Assembly (NCBI GenBank): GCA_017472665.1
Contig: JAFUOS010000007.1
Span: forward strand, 124,001-188,000
Length of the DNA: 64,000 nucleotides
DNA from: Tyzzerella sp.
GTDB taxonomy: Bacteria > Bacillota > Clostridia > Lachnospirales > Lachnospiraceae
Reading direction: 5' to 3'
Shown here: positions 45,032-54,619 of the stretch, piece after piece
How the letters are laid out: every line of letters begins with the position of its first letter
How positions within the stretch are numbered: position 1 is the stretch's first letter
Position numbers and translations under genes: made by a program
Notes under the pieces: model-generated
What the model was told of the DNA's origin: nothing
What the model saw: the letters and a program-made list of their open reading frames with translations, nothing else
Database searches by the model: none

Positions 45032-46393
45032 TTATAAGAAAATGTACTTCAATACAAATAATACTGCAAGAACATACATGAGTGGTGTAATTTTCTTTGC
45101 TTTACCCGTAACAAGATTGATAACCACATAAGCGATTACACCAAATGCAATACCTTCTGAAATGCTGTAAAGAAGTGGCATTGCAATCAAGCAAAGGTAT
45201 GCTGGAATTGCTTCTGTCAAATCGTCAAAGTCGATTTCAGCAACTGCTGTTACCATCAAGAATCCTACGAAGATTAAAGCTGGTGCTGTAGCAAAGCTTG
45301 GAATTGCACAGAATACTGGTGCTAAGAAAATTGACACCAAGAATAATAAACCTGTTACTACAGAAGATAAACCTGTACGTCCACCTTCAGATACACCTGC
45401 TGAACTTTCTACGAAAGTTGTTGTTGTTGATGTACCAAGAATTGCACCTGCTGATGTGGCAATCGCATCTGCTAATAATGCTTCTTTAATACGTGGAAGT
45501 TTTCCTTCTTCGTCAAGCATGTCTGCTTTGTTTGCAACACCAATCAATGTTCCAAGTGTGTCAAAAACATCTACAAATAAGAATGCAAAGATAATTACAA
45601 CAAAGTCAAGAATCTTGATTGCACTAAATTCAATATTGAAACATTGTCCAAATGTTGAACCAATTGCTCCTAAATCAAATGTTGACCAAGCTGGGAACAA
45701 TGAGTAGAATCCATTTTCTACATCTACTGTGTAAATGCCTGTAACTTCACAAAGCATACCAAGTACCCATGTAACAAGAATACCAATTAAGATAGAACCT
45801 TTTACTTTCTTTGCGTAAAGAATTGCAATAATAAAAGTTCCGATGATCGCTAACAATGCACCAATTCCTACTGTTGAGAAATTTGTGCGGAAGTTTACAA
45901 CCGTAACAAGTGTAGAGTCACTGTTTGCTACAATATTTGCGCCCTGTAAACCGATAAATGCTACGAATAAACCGATACCTACAGAAACGCCTTTCTTTAA
46001 TTGTAATGGAATCGCATTGAAAATCGCTTCACGGATATTTGTTAACGAAAGTACGATAAAAATCAAACCTTCTACAAATACTGCGAAAAGTGCGATTTGC
46101 CAAGAATATCCCATTTCATCACCACATACTGTATATGCAAAGTATGCGTTTAACCCTAATCCTGGGGCAAGAGCAAATGGATAGTTTGCAAGTAATGCCA
46201 TAGCAAGTGTTCCGATGAATGCGGCAAGCGCTGTAGCCATCAGAATTGCATTTTTATCCATGCCGGAATCTGACAAAATGGATGGGTTTACTGCTAAGAT
46301 ATAGGCCATTGTCATAAATGTTGTAATACCGGCAATGACTTCTGTCTTAACATTTGTTTTGTTTTCTTTCAGTTGGAAAAATTTTTCTAACAT
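45032..46393 (-). CDS. NCS2 family purine permease (AzgA-like)
   Basis: 453 residues with about 12-14 membrane helices. It opens with VIAGITTFMTMAYILAVNPSILSDSGMD and has ALAPGLGLNAYFAY and the DTLGTLIGVANKADMLDEEGKLP loop, all typical of the AzgA branch that imports adenine, guanine or hypoxanthine by proton symport. Later helices include GTSTTTTFVESSAGVSEGGRTGLSSV. GAGGAG precedes the ATG. No purine riboswitch aptamer was found in the 270 bp upstream, so control is unclear. Confidence 0.92.
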   Translation of the reverse strand: MLEKFFQLKENKTNVKTEVIAGITTFMTMAYILAVNPSILSDSGMDKNAILMATALAAFIGTLAMALLANYPFALAPGLGLNAYFAYTVCGDEMGYSWQIALFAVFVEGLIFIVLSLTNIREAIFNAIPLQLKKGVSVGIGLFVAFIGLQGANIVANSDSTLVTVVNFRTNFSTVGIGALLAIIGTFIIAILYAKKVKGSILIGILVTWVLGMLCEVTGIYTVDVENGFYSLFPAWSTFDLGAIGSTFGQCFNIEFSAIKILDFVVIIFAFLFVDVFDTLGTLIGVANKADMLDEEGKLPRIKEALLADAIATSAGAILGTSTTTTFVESSAGVSEGGRTGLSSVVTGLLFLVSIFLAPVFCAIPSFATAPALIFVGFLMVTAVAEIDFDDLTEAIPAYLCLIAMPLLYSISEGIAFGVIAYVVINLVTGKAKKITPLMYVLAVLFVLKYIFL

Positions 46394-46511
46394 GTGCTAA
46401 ACTCCTCTTCTCATATGTTATAAGTTACACTGATATTTTACCTATTATATTAACAAAAAACAAGAGATTTTACCGTATCTTTTATAAATAATACTTATAA
46501 ATGTTTATTAA

Positions 46512-46566
46512 GGGACAGGGGTAATTTCAATTGAAGACGTAGTAAAATTCAATTTTACTATGTCCC
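46512..46566. repeat. Small palindromic element between ilvC and permease
   Basis: Terminal inverted repeat GGGACA / TGTCCC encloses a palindrome TTCAATTGAA (46526-46535) and a perfect 9-bp hairpin AGTAAAATT-C-AATTTTACT (46541-46559). Nothing here codes for protein. The layout resembles the short GGGAC-ended intergenic repeats of many Firmicutes. The remainder of 46394-46662 holds the ilvC terminator and AT-rich DNA. Confidence 0.5.
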
Positions 46567-46592
46567 CGTTCACACTTTTTTCACATTTTACG

Positions 46593-46633
46593 CAAAAAAA
46601 GAACCGACACGAGTATTTCTCGCGCCAGCCCTC
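46593..46633 (-). terminator. ilvC terminator
   Basis: Minus strand: a 15-bp stem with several G-U pairs (outer GAGGGCTGG, inner GCGAG/CTCGT) around AAATA, then seven Ts. 30 bp beyond the ilvC stop. Confidence 0.85.
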
Positions 46634-46662
46634 TTATACCTATGTAATTCGAATCTCACAGA

Positions 46663-47697
<1,035 letters not shown>

Positions 47698-47789
47698 CTA
47701 AAAATTAGATACATTTTATATAGTTAAAGGCTTCTTTTGCCTCTAGCTTACTTGTTTATGTAAGACTTCCTTGAACTAAATGTTCTGCT

Positions 47790-48296
47790 TTAGTCGTCCT
47801 CAAACATTTTAACGTCTTTTGACCCTCTTGACAAGCCTGTAATTCCAGTTCTTGCAAGTTCTAAGATTTCATATGCAGATAAAAGGTCTAAGAATGCTTC
47901 TACTTTTGACTGTGTACCAGTCATCTCTAACATCAGCGAGTCTGTTTCTACATCTACAATCTTTGCACGGAAGATGTCAGCAACTGAGACAATTTCACCT
48001 CTCTGAGATGCGTTTGCTTTCACCTTTACCATAATAAGCTCTCTGCAAACGGATTGTCCATCTGCTAAGATTTTGATATCCAGTACATCTTCTATTTTTG
48101 CAAGCTGCTTTTCAATCTGTGCTAAAATCTGTTCATCTCCGCTTGCAACCACGGTGAGTCTTGTCACGCGCTTATTCATCGTCGTTCCAGATGTAATACT
48201 GTCGATGCTATATCCACGTCTGCTGAACAATCCTGCAACACGGCTAAGCACCCCTGCATTATTATTTACTAATAACGAAAATACCTGTTTTCTCAT
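47790..48296 (-). CDS. ilvN: Acetolactate synthase small (regulatory) subunit
   Basis: 168 residues with an N-terminal ACT domain (about 3-75; FSLLVNNNAGVLSRVAGLFSRRGYSIDSI), which binds valine for feedback inhibition of the catalytic subunit, and the ALS_ss C-terminal domain (about 85-160; RELIMVKVKA, MLEMTGTQSKVEAFLDLL). GAGGG lies 5 nt before the ATG. It is unusual in that the catalytic subunit gene is not adjacent; it has its own promoter and is followed by ilvC. Confidence 0.94.
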   Translation of the reverse strand: MRKQVFSLLVNNNAGVLSRVAGLFSRRGYSIDSITSGTTMNKRVTRLTVVASGDEQILAQIEKQLAKIEDVLDIKILADGQSVCRELIMVKVKANASQRGEIVSVADIFRAKIVDVETDSLMLEMTGTQSKVEAFLDLLSAYEILELARTGITGLSRGSKDVKMFEDD

Positions 48297-48325
48297 AAAA
48301 TCCCTCGTCTTTCTTTGGTTCTTTT

Positions 48326-48381
48326 AAAAAACAGAGTGCGTTCTGTTTTTATATATTAACAACTATCTTATTTTTTGTCAA
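48326..48381 (-). promoter_or_regulatory. ilvN promoter with start-site hairpin
   Basis: Minus strand: -35 TTGACA (48376-48381), 17 nt, -10 TAATAT (48353-48358). At and just after the expected start lies a palindrome, AAAACAGA / TCTGTTTT around 6 nt (48328-48349), which could protect the 5' end or act as an operator. No T-box or peptide attenuator seen. Confidence 0.75.
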
Positions 48382-48494
48382 CCATTTTAAGCCTATGATT
48401 TACAAATTTTCTGCATATTTCATTCATAGCATCTATGTTTTATCATTATCACCTAGCATCTCGCTGACAATCGTTCACGCTTCTCTGTTAGAAC

Positions 48495-48515
48495 GGCAGG
48501 TGACATGCACCTGCC
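48495..48515 (-). terminator. Hairpin after the multicopper oxidase gene
   Basis: GGCAGGTG pairs perfectly with CACCTGCC around a 5-nt loop, 11 bp past the stop. There is no clear T-run, so termination is probable but not certain. Confidence 0.55.
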
Positions 48516-48526
48516 TAATGTCCTTA

Positions 48527-51500
48527 TTATCTTACTTTTGGTAAGAATTTGCAAATTATTTTCTTACATTTGCATGAAAAACTTTGTTTCAGCACTCTGA
48601 AAATGCCCCACATGCCAGATTCTACGTCCCATTTCAAACTTCCGGAGCGATATAAATAATCTCCTGGCTTCGAAGCACCATTTTCCAGCTCAATGTCAAA
48701 TGTATTTCCAATGCTGATTGCGCCTTGCAAAGCTACTCTATCTATGCAGGAACGTTCATCTACTTCTTTCCACGTATGACCGTGTATACAGAATCCTACG
48801 TTTCGCGGTTTGTCTGCCGGCATCATGACACGGAAAATAACACGTTCTTCTGGATATGCCTTAAAAATCGGTGTCGCTGGGTCGCCATGCACTTTGCTGC
48901 TAAATACTTTCGAAGGTCTTTCATCCTTTTGAAAACGATTTGCAAACCGTTCTGAGCGATAATTGTATCCCTTCTCACCAGTATCTTCATGGTCGATGCC
49001 TTCGCCCTCTTCGTCTGGAATTGTCTTCACAAGATTCCCCTCTCGGTCTAAGATGCGGATTCCATTCTGGATAAATACCACAAATTCCCGGAAACTGTCT
49101 ACACCCGGTGCGGTAATCACAGCCTGCTCTTCAAAGAGTTCTCTCGCAAATGAATTTGCCTTATACCACTCTGCTTCTATCGGTTCCACAATCACTGCAC
49201 CAAACAAACCATGATATCTGTGATTTCTCATATCCCCAAACGATTGAAGAATACAAGAACCATACTCTTGTTCTGCATACCAGAGATACTTCTTGCTCTC
49301 GCCTGGTCCAATTGTCTGCTCGCGGTTATTGTACCCCACATTAATCCCCGAATCACAAATTGGGTCGTAGCTTAAGAACTGCGGATTCATAGAAACCCTC
49401 ATAGACGGCTTATGCTTACGATCCACTGGGACGCTTGGATAATCAAAATATGGTACAGGCTCATCGAATAAGTTATGCAAAGTCACTTCAATCCATTCTC
49501 CTGCATTTGCCCGCAAAATCAATGGCTTCGGCTGGTATTTCTCACAGCGAGCCTCTTCCACGTCCTCGAGTGGCACAAATAATAATCCGTCCGGATCATG
49601 GTCTCCATGACGATTGTATGGAATATCTCTTTGCACTGCAGCAATTTCATATTTTCGTATTTTTGCTTTTGGGCCCGGGCATAATGGCAATGGCAGAATC
49701 TGTGAAATTCCCTCACATAATGGTCTCAGATGCTTTTGCGGTTTGTCATAGGCACGGATAATGCCCCATAATCCAAGCCAAGCATCGTCAATTCCACCAA
49801 AGTAGTAGAGATAATCGCCAGGATAATATTTCTTCGAAATGCGAATGTTGAACGCCTCCGAAATGCCAAGGGTCTGCGACGCCACGTCTGGCGAAGCAAC
49901 ATCCTCTATTTCTTTCTTCCATGACATTCCCGTTAAGTTAAATGAATGCTGTTCCTCATGTGCACCATCTAGCAAACGAATCAGTATTTCATCACCTGGG
50001 TAGGTTTCCAAGATTGGTGTTGCCGGATCTCCATGCACATATGAGCTGAAGATATACGCAGGGTCTTCAAGTCTGCAAAGACGCTCGCGCATTGGTTCCG
50101 AGCGGTAATTGATTCCCATTACACCAGGGTCGTCGTGCGATCCTGGAACTGCTGGTGGATTTAATGCATTTCCATCTTTGTCAAATAGCAATGCAAAATC
50201 GTGCACAAACAACGCGAACTCACGGAAGGATGTGCCGTCTTTTCGCTTGATAACTGCGCGTGCTCCTGCGTTTATTGGCTCGCCTGTGCAGACATCATGG
50301 AAGGTTGCACCCGCTTCTTCTACAAGCAATGCGCCGAACACACCATGTTGCTGGTGTGAATTTGCAAACAGGTGGTCATGGAAAAATACTGTTTTTAACT
50401 CGGTATTCGCAAAGAATCGCTCAATTAAAGTTTCATATTGTCTTGCGCCTGCAATATTGTTCCATCCATTTGCGGCGCCATCGGAAACGATTGTGTCGAA
50501 CTTCACCAAATGAATATGATAGCCTACAATGTCCGTTCTTGTTTTCATTTGAAAAGGACTTTCTTCTATGAACTCTGGAAGAAGGTTTGTGAGTCGTACT
50601 TCGATGCAGTCTCCTGCATTGGCGCGGATAACGAGCGGTTCTACTTTAATTTCCTGTGCTTCCACTTTTCTGATATATTCATCCAGTCCGCCGTGGCGTT
50701 CTAGTTCTTCTTTTAAAACAAAGAAACGGCCTTGTGGGTCGTGCCAACCATATTCATTGTAGGTGACTTTCGCCTGAACTACTGCAATTTCAAATATTTT
50801 TGTGCAAGCATCTGTATGGCACGGACAACTGTCGGAATACAAAGCTCCCGGCTCAAAGTTTTCCACAAAATTTGCCCGTTCCAAATTAGTTGGCTCAATT
50901 TCATTCTCCCCATCTGCATTTAAAATGCCAAGCGGTGGCTGCAGCGGCGGCTCTCCAAATTCTCCGTTGATAAAATTCGGATACCCTGGATGTCTCTTAT
51001 CTTTCTTTGGCGGTCGTTTGCGGTCTTTTAGCGGCATCAACGGCGGAATCAGCGTTCCATCTGGAAGCTTCCCCGTTCCATCCTCCAATCGGTCATGAAT
51101 TCTCCATAGCGTCCACATGCCTTCATGGAAATGTGGATACAAGTGGCAATGGAAAATCACATCTCCAATCGTACCATTCAAACTTCCTGCTCCATGCAGA
51201 ATATCAAGCGTATACGTTTCCTGTGGACTGATAGAAATGGAGTCAATAATAGTAGAATTCTGACAATCTGGTTCCAACTTCCACTGATGATTGTGCAAAT
51301 GAAATACGTGAGTTTCCTTTACACCGCCATGCACCAAACGAATTTTCGACGGGTCGCCCACATAAGCTCGCAAAATTGGAGGTGCAGGGTCACCATACAC
51401 CCAGGAACTCATAGAAATGTCTTCTCCCGAATCCGAATGGTCATGGGTCAATGGTTCACGGTTTCGCATCGGCTCAGAACGATAACTAATCGCTGTTGTC

Positions 51501-52171
51501 ATGGATGGCAATCCTGTATGCGGGTCAAGAGGTTGTTCTCCATCTTTATTTTTAATTTCCAATTCGTCATGGAAGAACACTGTATATTCACGAAAAGAAG
51601 GATTTGTAGGATGATATATATCTGCGAACAAACCACTTTCGATTTCTTCACCGGTCTCAGGGCTCAGCCATTTTGACTCGGGCGCTTCTACGATAATTGC
51701 ACCAAACAATCCATGAATATTTGTCGCTTCCTCGCTGCTTCGCGGATCAGCCATATCATGGAACGTGAAAACACCTTCTTGATTAGCATACCACGTATAA
51801 GTGATAGAGTTCTTTGTCGTCGAGTCGCGGTTATACCCTACACTTGCGCCATCAGACGTCTGCACGTCATAGCACAGTCCTTGTACATGAATCGAAAGTG
51901 GACGGTCCAAAGAATGAGAAAAATGAATAATTACTTTATCACCCAAATTTGCTCGAATGACAAGCGGCTGTACCTCTTCATAAGGCTGTGGTATTTCTTT
52001 TTGAAAATTCTCAAGTGCTTTTTCTTTGATGCGCATCGCATCTTTCTTTAGAACATAAAGGAGACCATTTGGATCGTGGTCTCCATATTTGTTGTATACA
52101 ATTGGTATTTCAATTGCTTCGATTTCATAGTAGCGGATTTTTTCCTGCTTTGGATAAGCACACAGTTCCAT
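48527..52171 (-). CDS. Six-domain multicopper oxidase, MnxG-like
   Basis: 1214 residues without a signal peptide. Three similar units of about 400 residues each start with a YNxxG(D)HDPxGxxFVL motif (near 26, 471 and 852), i.e. three cupredoxin pairs as in ceruloplasmin. Copper ligands: HLHNHQW (291-297) and HCHLYPHFHEGM (341-352) in unit 1; YHIHLV (551-556) and FFHDH...HQQHG (597-610) in unit 2; unit 3 has none complete. Length and design resemble MnxG, the spore-surface manganese oxidase of marine Bacillus (about 1200 residues). A CPCHTDAC cluster (449-456) links units 1 and 2. GGAGGG lies 7 nt before the ATG, 3 nt after the DUF2935 gene. Substrate unknown; sporulation expression is inferred from the promoter. 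Confidence 0.85.
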   Translation of the reverse strand: MELCAYPKQEKIRYYEIEAIEIPIVYNKYGDHDPNGLLYVLKKDAMRIKEKALENFQKEIPQPYEEVQPLVIRANLGDKVIIHFSHSLDRPLSIHVQGLCYDVQTSDGASVGYNRDSTTKNSITYTWYANQEGVFTFHDMADPRSSEEATNIHGLFGAIIVEAPESKWLSPETGEEIESGLFADIYHPTNPSFREYTVFFHDELEIKNKDGEQPLDPHTGLPSMTTAISYRSEPMRNREPLTHDHSDSGEDISMSSWVYGDPAPPILRAYVGDPSKIRLVHGGVKETHVFHLHNHQWKLEPDCQNSTIIDSISISPQETYTLDILHGAGSLNGTIGDVIFHCHLYPHFHEGMWTLWRIHDRLEDGTGKLPDGTLIPPLMPLKDRKRPPKKDKRHPGYPNFINGEFGEPPLQPPLGILNADGENEIEPTNLERANFVENFEPGALYSDSCPCHTDACTKIFEIAVVQAKVTYNEYGWHDPQGRFFVLKEELERHGGLDEYIRKVEAQEIKVEPLVIRANAGDCIEVRLTNLLPEFIEESPFQMKTRTDIVGYHIHLVKFDTIVSDGAANGWNNIAGARQYETLIERFFANTELKTVFFHDHLFANSHQQHGVFGALLVEEAGATFHDVCTGEPINAGARAVIKRKDGTSFREFALFVHDFALLFDKDGNALNPPAVPGSHDDPGVMGINYRSEPMRERLCRLEDPAYIFSSYVHGDPATPILETYPGDEILIRLLDGAHEEQHSFNLTGMSWKKEIEDVASPDVASQTLGISEAFNIRISKKYYPGDYLYYFGGIDDAWLGLWGIIRAYDKPQKHLRPLCEGISQILPLPLCPGPKAKIRKYEIAAVQRDIPYNRHGDHDPDGLLFVPLEDVEEARCEKYQPKPLILRANAGEWIEVTLHNLFDEPVPYFDYPSVPVDRKHKPSMRVSMNPQFLSYDPICDSGINVGYNNREQTIGPGESKKYLWYAEQEYGSCILQSFGDMRNHRYHGLFGAVIVEPIEAEWYKANSFARELFEEQAVITAPGVDSFREFVVFIQNGIRILDREGNLVKTIPDEEGEGIDHEDTGEKGYNYRSERFANRFQKDERPSKVFSSKVHGDPATPIFKAYPEERVIFRVMMPADKPRNVGFCIHGHTWKEVDERSCIDRVALQGAISIGNTFDIELENGASKPGDYLYRSGSLKWDVESGMWGIFRVLKQSFSCKCKKIICKFLPKVR

Positions 52172-52174
52172 GGA

Positions 52175-53479
52175 TTAGCCCTCCTGCCACTTGTAACCGT
52201 GTTCCTGGATTCGGATGTAATGATTTGCTTCGCGGAGTACGTGGTCAGCAAGCAATGGTAAAATGATGGATTGAATCTGACAATTTAGGAGCCCCTGGGT
52301 TCCTGCTGCTTTGAAGTCACGGAGCTGAATTGTTTTTTCAAGGGTTATTTCTTGTAAACTGCGTTCCTCTGAGCGTGTTTCACATTCATTGCATTCACGA
52401 CGCTCTTCGCGAACATCATTTCTACGTCGCTCATTCATGCGTGCTTCATTCATGCGGCGTTCATCCATACGCATATTGTTCGTACGTCGTTCGTTACAAC
52501 CGCATCGCTCTGCTTCACGTGTTTCATTTCTGCGACCTTCATCGTTACGCTCACGTCGTTCTTCGCAGCGGTCACAACGCTCTTCGTTTCGTTCACGACG
52601 CTCTTCGTTTCGTTCGCGGCGTTCTTCGTTACGTTCACGGCGCTCCTGGTTACGTTCACGGCATTCTTCAATTCGTTCACGACTCTCCTCGTTTCGTTCA
52701 CGGCGCTCTGATTCACGCATTTCATTTTCACAGCATTCTCTGCTTCGCCCTTCATTTGCCCTACAATCTTGTTTACGCGCTTTTTCTAACAGCCTCTGGA
52801 AATCTTTTGCGAAATCATCTGCAGTATTAATCAATTCTTCTTCAGTCGGGTCCAAAAGTCCACGTATAAAGAGTGCATGTTCCATCATAATCCGATTCCA
52901 GAACTCTTCCTGATTCTGCAAATTGCGATAACAAACCTTCTGATTCTGCATCAACCCTTCTACCGTTTCACGATATAATTTTGCTTCCCTCATAATATGG
53001 TCAATCAGCAACGGATAATTTGCTGTAAACATTCGGCAATTCGTCACTTCACGCAAAAGTCGCTCTTTGAAGTCGATCAACCCGTTCAAAAGCCATACCG
53101 CTCTCTCATTCAAACGTTGTACCATTTGAACCATTTCACGTGTCACTTCAAAATCACGTCCACATTCCAAGTTCTTTTCTGCCATAGTAATACGGCTGTC
53201 GATCGGAAGTCCGCTTAGCGAACTTGTTTTTCTTTCAGCGTTTATTGTAAATTCGGTCACTAATTCCTCTGATCGAAGTACATTTCTACTAATCATATGA
53301 TTGCTCATTTGTACGGTTCTTCTAAGTAAATCTTCGAACTGAACACGGAAGAAATCTGCTCTTCGAATCCATTCGGTATCCTTCTGCACAAATCCTGCTT
53401 CCAGAAATAATGCATGTTCTTTCATAATTCTTGCAAAAAACAAATGCGTCTCCAGTGATATTCTTACAAAATCTTTCAT
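52175..53479 (-). CDS. DUF2935-like protein with an Arg/Glu/Cys repeat insert
   Basis: 434 residues. Two helical DUF2935-type halves are seen: one starts with THLFFARIMKEHALFLEAGF, the other with EFWNRIMMEHALFIRGLLDPTEEEL and ends with LLADHVLREANHYIRI. The repeated EHALF and the later H/E residues suggest paired metal-binding four-helix bundles. Between LLEKARK and LQEITLEKTIQLRDF, about residues 237-373 are a low-complexity insert of Arg, Glu, Asn and ten Cys built on a 7-residue RERNEER unit, absent from ordinary family members. The start at 53479 is preferred (AAGG 10 nt upstream); 53488 is an alternative. It precedes the multicopper oxidase behind a sigma-K-type promoter. A spore coat or crust role is inferred. 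Confidence 0.75.
   Translation of the reverse strand: MKDFVRISLETHLFFARIMKEHALFLEAGFVQKDTEWIRRADFFRVQFEDLLRRTVQMSNHMISRNVLRSEELVTEFTINAERKTSSLSGLPIDSRITMAEKNLECGRDFEVTREMVQMVQRLNERAVWLLNGLIDFKERLLREVTNCRMFTANYPLLIDHIMREAKLYRETVEGLMQNQKVCYRNLQNQEEFWNRIMMEHALFIRGLLDPTEEELINTADDFAKDFQRLLEKARKQDCRANEGRSRECCENEMRESERRERNEESRERIEECRERNQERRERNEERRERNEERRERNEERCDRCEERRERNDEGRRNETREAERCGCNERRTNNMRMDERRMNEARMNERRRNDVREERRECNECETRSEERSLQEITLEKTIQLRDFKAAGTQGLLNCQIQSIILPLLADHVLREANHYIRIQEHGYKWQEG
52361..52771 (-). repeat. 21-bp tandem repeats coding for RERNEER-type heptads
   Basis: Imperfect copies of a 21-bp unit (plus strand TCTTCGTTTCGTTCACGACGC) are densest at about 52555-52720 and degenerate outward. 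They encode the charged insert in the DUF2935-like protein, and likely expand or contract by slippage. Confidence 0.75.
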
Positions 53480-53510
53480 GTTTTCCATACCTTCGTAATC
53501 ATGTTCTTTT

Positions 53511-53537
53511 TAATATATGCAAGATATGGAAAAGAGT
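53511..53537 (-). promoter_or_regulatory. Sigma-K-type promoter of the DUF2935/oxidase operon
   Basis: Minus strand: AC (53536-53537), exactly 16 nt, then CATATATTA (53511-53519), matching the Bacillus sigma-K consensus AC-N16/17-CATANNNTA. The predicted start is about 25 nt before the coding start. Confidence 0.65.
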
Positions 53538-53559
53538 CCACTTCTTAAAGCGAACTCTT
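53526..53559 (-). terminator. Terminator of the upstream membrane protein gene
   Basis: Minus strand: AAGAGTTCGCTT pairs with AAGTGGACTCTT (12 bp, two G-U) around TAAG, then TTTTCC. It overlaps the -35 of the sigma-K-type promoter. Confidence 0.8.
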
Positions 53560-53582
53560 ATAAAATGTGTGTTGAATTTATA

Positions 53583-54458
53583 TTATAGTAAAGTTTTCAT
53601 TTCTTTGGTTGACCGCACTATCATATAGATAGACATTGACATTACGATAATGCAAACACCGGCTCCAGTCAGAGCAATCATCACTCTACGATATGCTTCA
53701 TCTTCTCCGAACTGTACCAACATAGACGCCTCCAAAGACAGGAGTGAAACAAGTGCCTGGGCAAAACGAATTGCCTTCGCTGCAGACATTACCGGACTTT
53801 TGTATTTGCGATATTTCACAAGATCGATGAGCGACACTGTGAGAATATAAAAGGTGTAAGCAGCCGAAGTAATGACAAACACATCTGAATATACTGCGGA
53901 TTTGTTTTGCACAATCATATTCAAAACAATACCAGACAATGTCATATTGATGAACATCATTAACACAGCACTTATACGATAGCTGCGATATTCTTCAATC
54001 GTTCCGGCATCTTTTTTTCGTTCCATGTGATGAAGCAGCACAAAACGAATCACTGATAAAAGAATATAATAAACAGCAAACGCCCCGATCCAAAGTGAGG
54101 AATAGTAAATACCGGATACCAATTTAAAAACTGAGTACACCAGGTTAATCGCCAATGAGATATATAGTGAAATACGCACCTTAAAAGCAGCATCTGTCAT
54201 ATACTTGTTTCCAAGAGGATGATCGTAAACTTTCTGCTTGATTTCTTTGTACCGTTTAGGCAAAACCTCTGCGAAGAACGTGCTAAGGATCATAACCGAA
54301 TAAAAAGCAATTATGTACGAGATATAAGCAACCGGCGATTCTTCCCACCCCTTCACAAAAACGATAGGAAGTATCACTGCACTAACCACGGTGAGCAGTA
54401 TCATCAACCAAATCGGGGGATACAATATTTTATTAAAAATCTTTTTCCATTTCTCCAT
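53583..54458 (-). CDS. Polytopic membrane protein, unknown
   Basis: 291 residues with about seven to eight predicted membrane helices (first at about 14-37, WLMILLTVVSAVILPIVFV), charged loops and no recognised transport or enzyme motif. It is the last gene of the minus-strand region that contains the ABC transporters and two-component system, but a hairpin and its own extended -10 promoter separate it from them, so it may be expressed independently. GAGG lies 7 nt before the ATG. Confidence 0.7.
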   Translation of the reverse strand: MEKWKKIFNKILYPPIWLMILLTVVSAVILPIVFVKGWEESPVAYISYIIAFYSVMILSTFFAEVLPKRYKEIKQKVYDHPLGNKYMTDAAFKVRISLYISLAINLVYSVFKLVSGIYYSSLWIGAFAVYYILLSVIRFVLLHHMERKKDAGTIEEYRSYRISAVLMMFINMTLSGIVLNMIVQNKSAVYSDVFVITSAAYTFYILTVSLIDLVKYRKYKSPVMSAAKAIRFAQALVSLLSLEASMLVQFGEDEAYRRVMIALTGAGVCIIVMSMSIYMIVRSTKEMKTLL

Positions 54459-54495
54459 ATCAATGCCTCTTAAATTTCATTTTTTCATATAATTT

Positions 54496-54504
54496 ATTAT
54501 AACA
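54496..54504 (-). promoter_or_regulatory. Extended -10 promoter of the membrane protein gene
   Basis: Minus strand TGTTATAAT (TG-n-TATAAT), about 38 bp before the start; no good -35. Confidence 0.5.
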
Positions 54505-54550
54505 TCTGATTCACAAAATGGTATTTTATTTTCTTATTTCCATTATCTAC

Positions 54551-54589
54551 AATAAGCGGAGCAATATCGTCCGACATACTCCGCTTATT
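54551..54589 (-). terminator. Strong hairpin after ABC permease 1
   Basis: AATAAGCGGAG and CTCCGCTTATT form a perfect 11-bp stem with a 17-nt loop, 30 bp past the permease stop; no T-run, so it may be a processing or 3'-end stability structure. Confidence 0.55.
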
Positions 54590-54619
54590 CCAAGGCTCAA
54601 TATCATATATGAAGCCAAC

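Noticed and set aside
46394..46662. Purine riboswitch before the purine permease
   Set aside because: Looked for the aptamer core with its paired loops; none found on the minus strand. The region holds a terminator and a repeat-like palindrome instead.
52389..52913. Long plus-strand frame rich in Ser and Arg across the repeat region
   Set aside because: It is the complement of the charged heptad repeats. It has no ribosome binding site, and the minus-strand frame has family-typical sequence on both sides.
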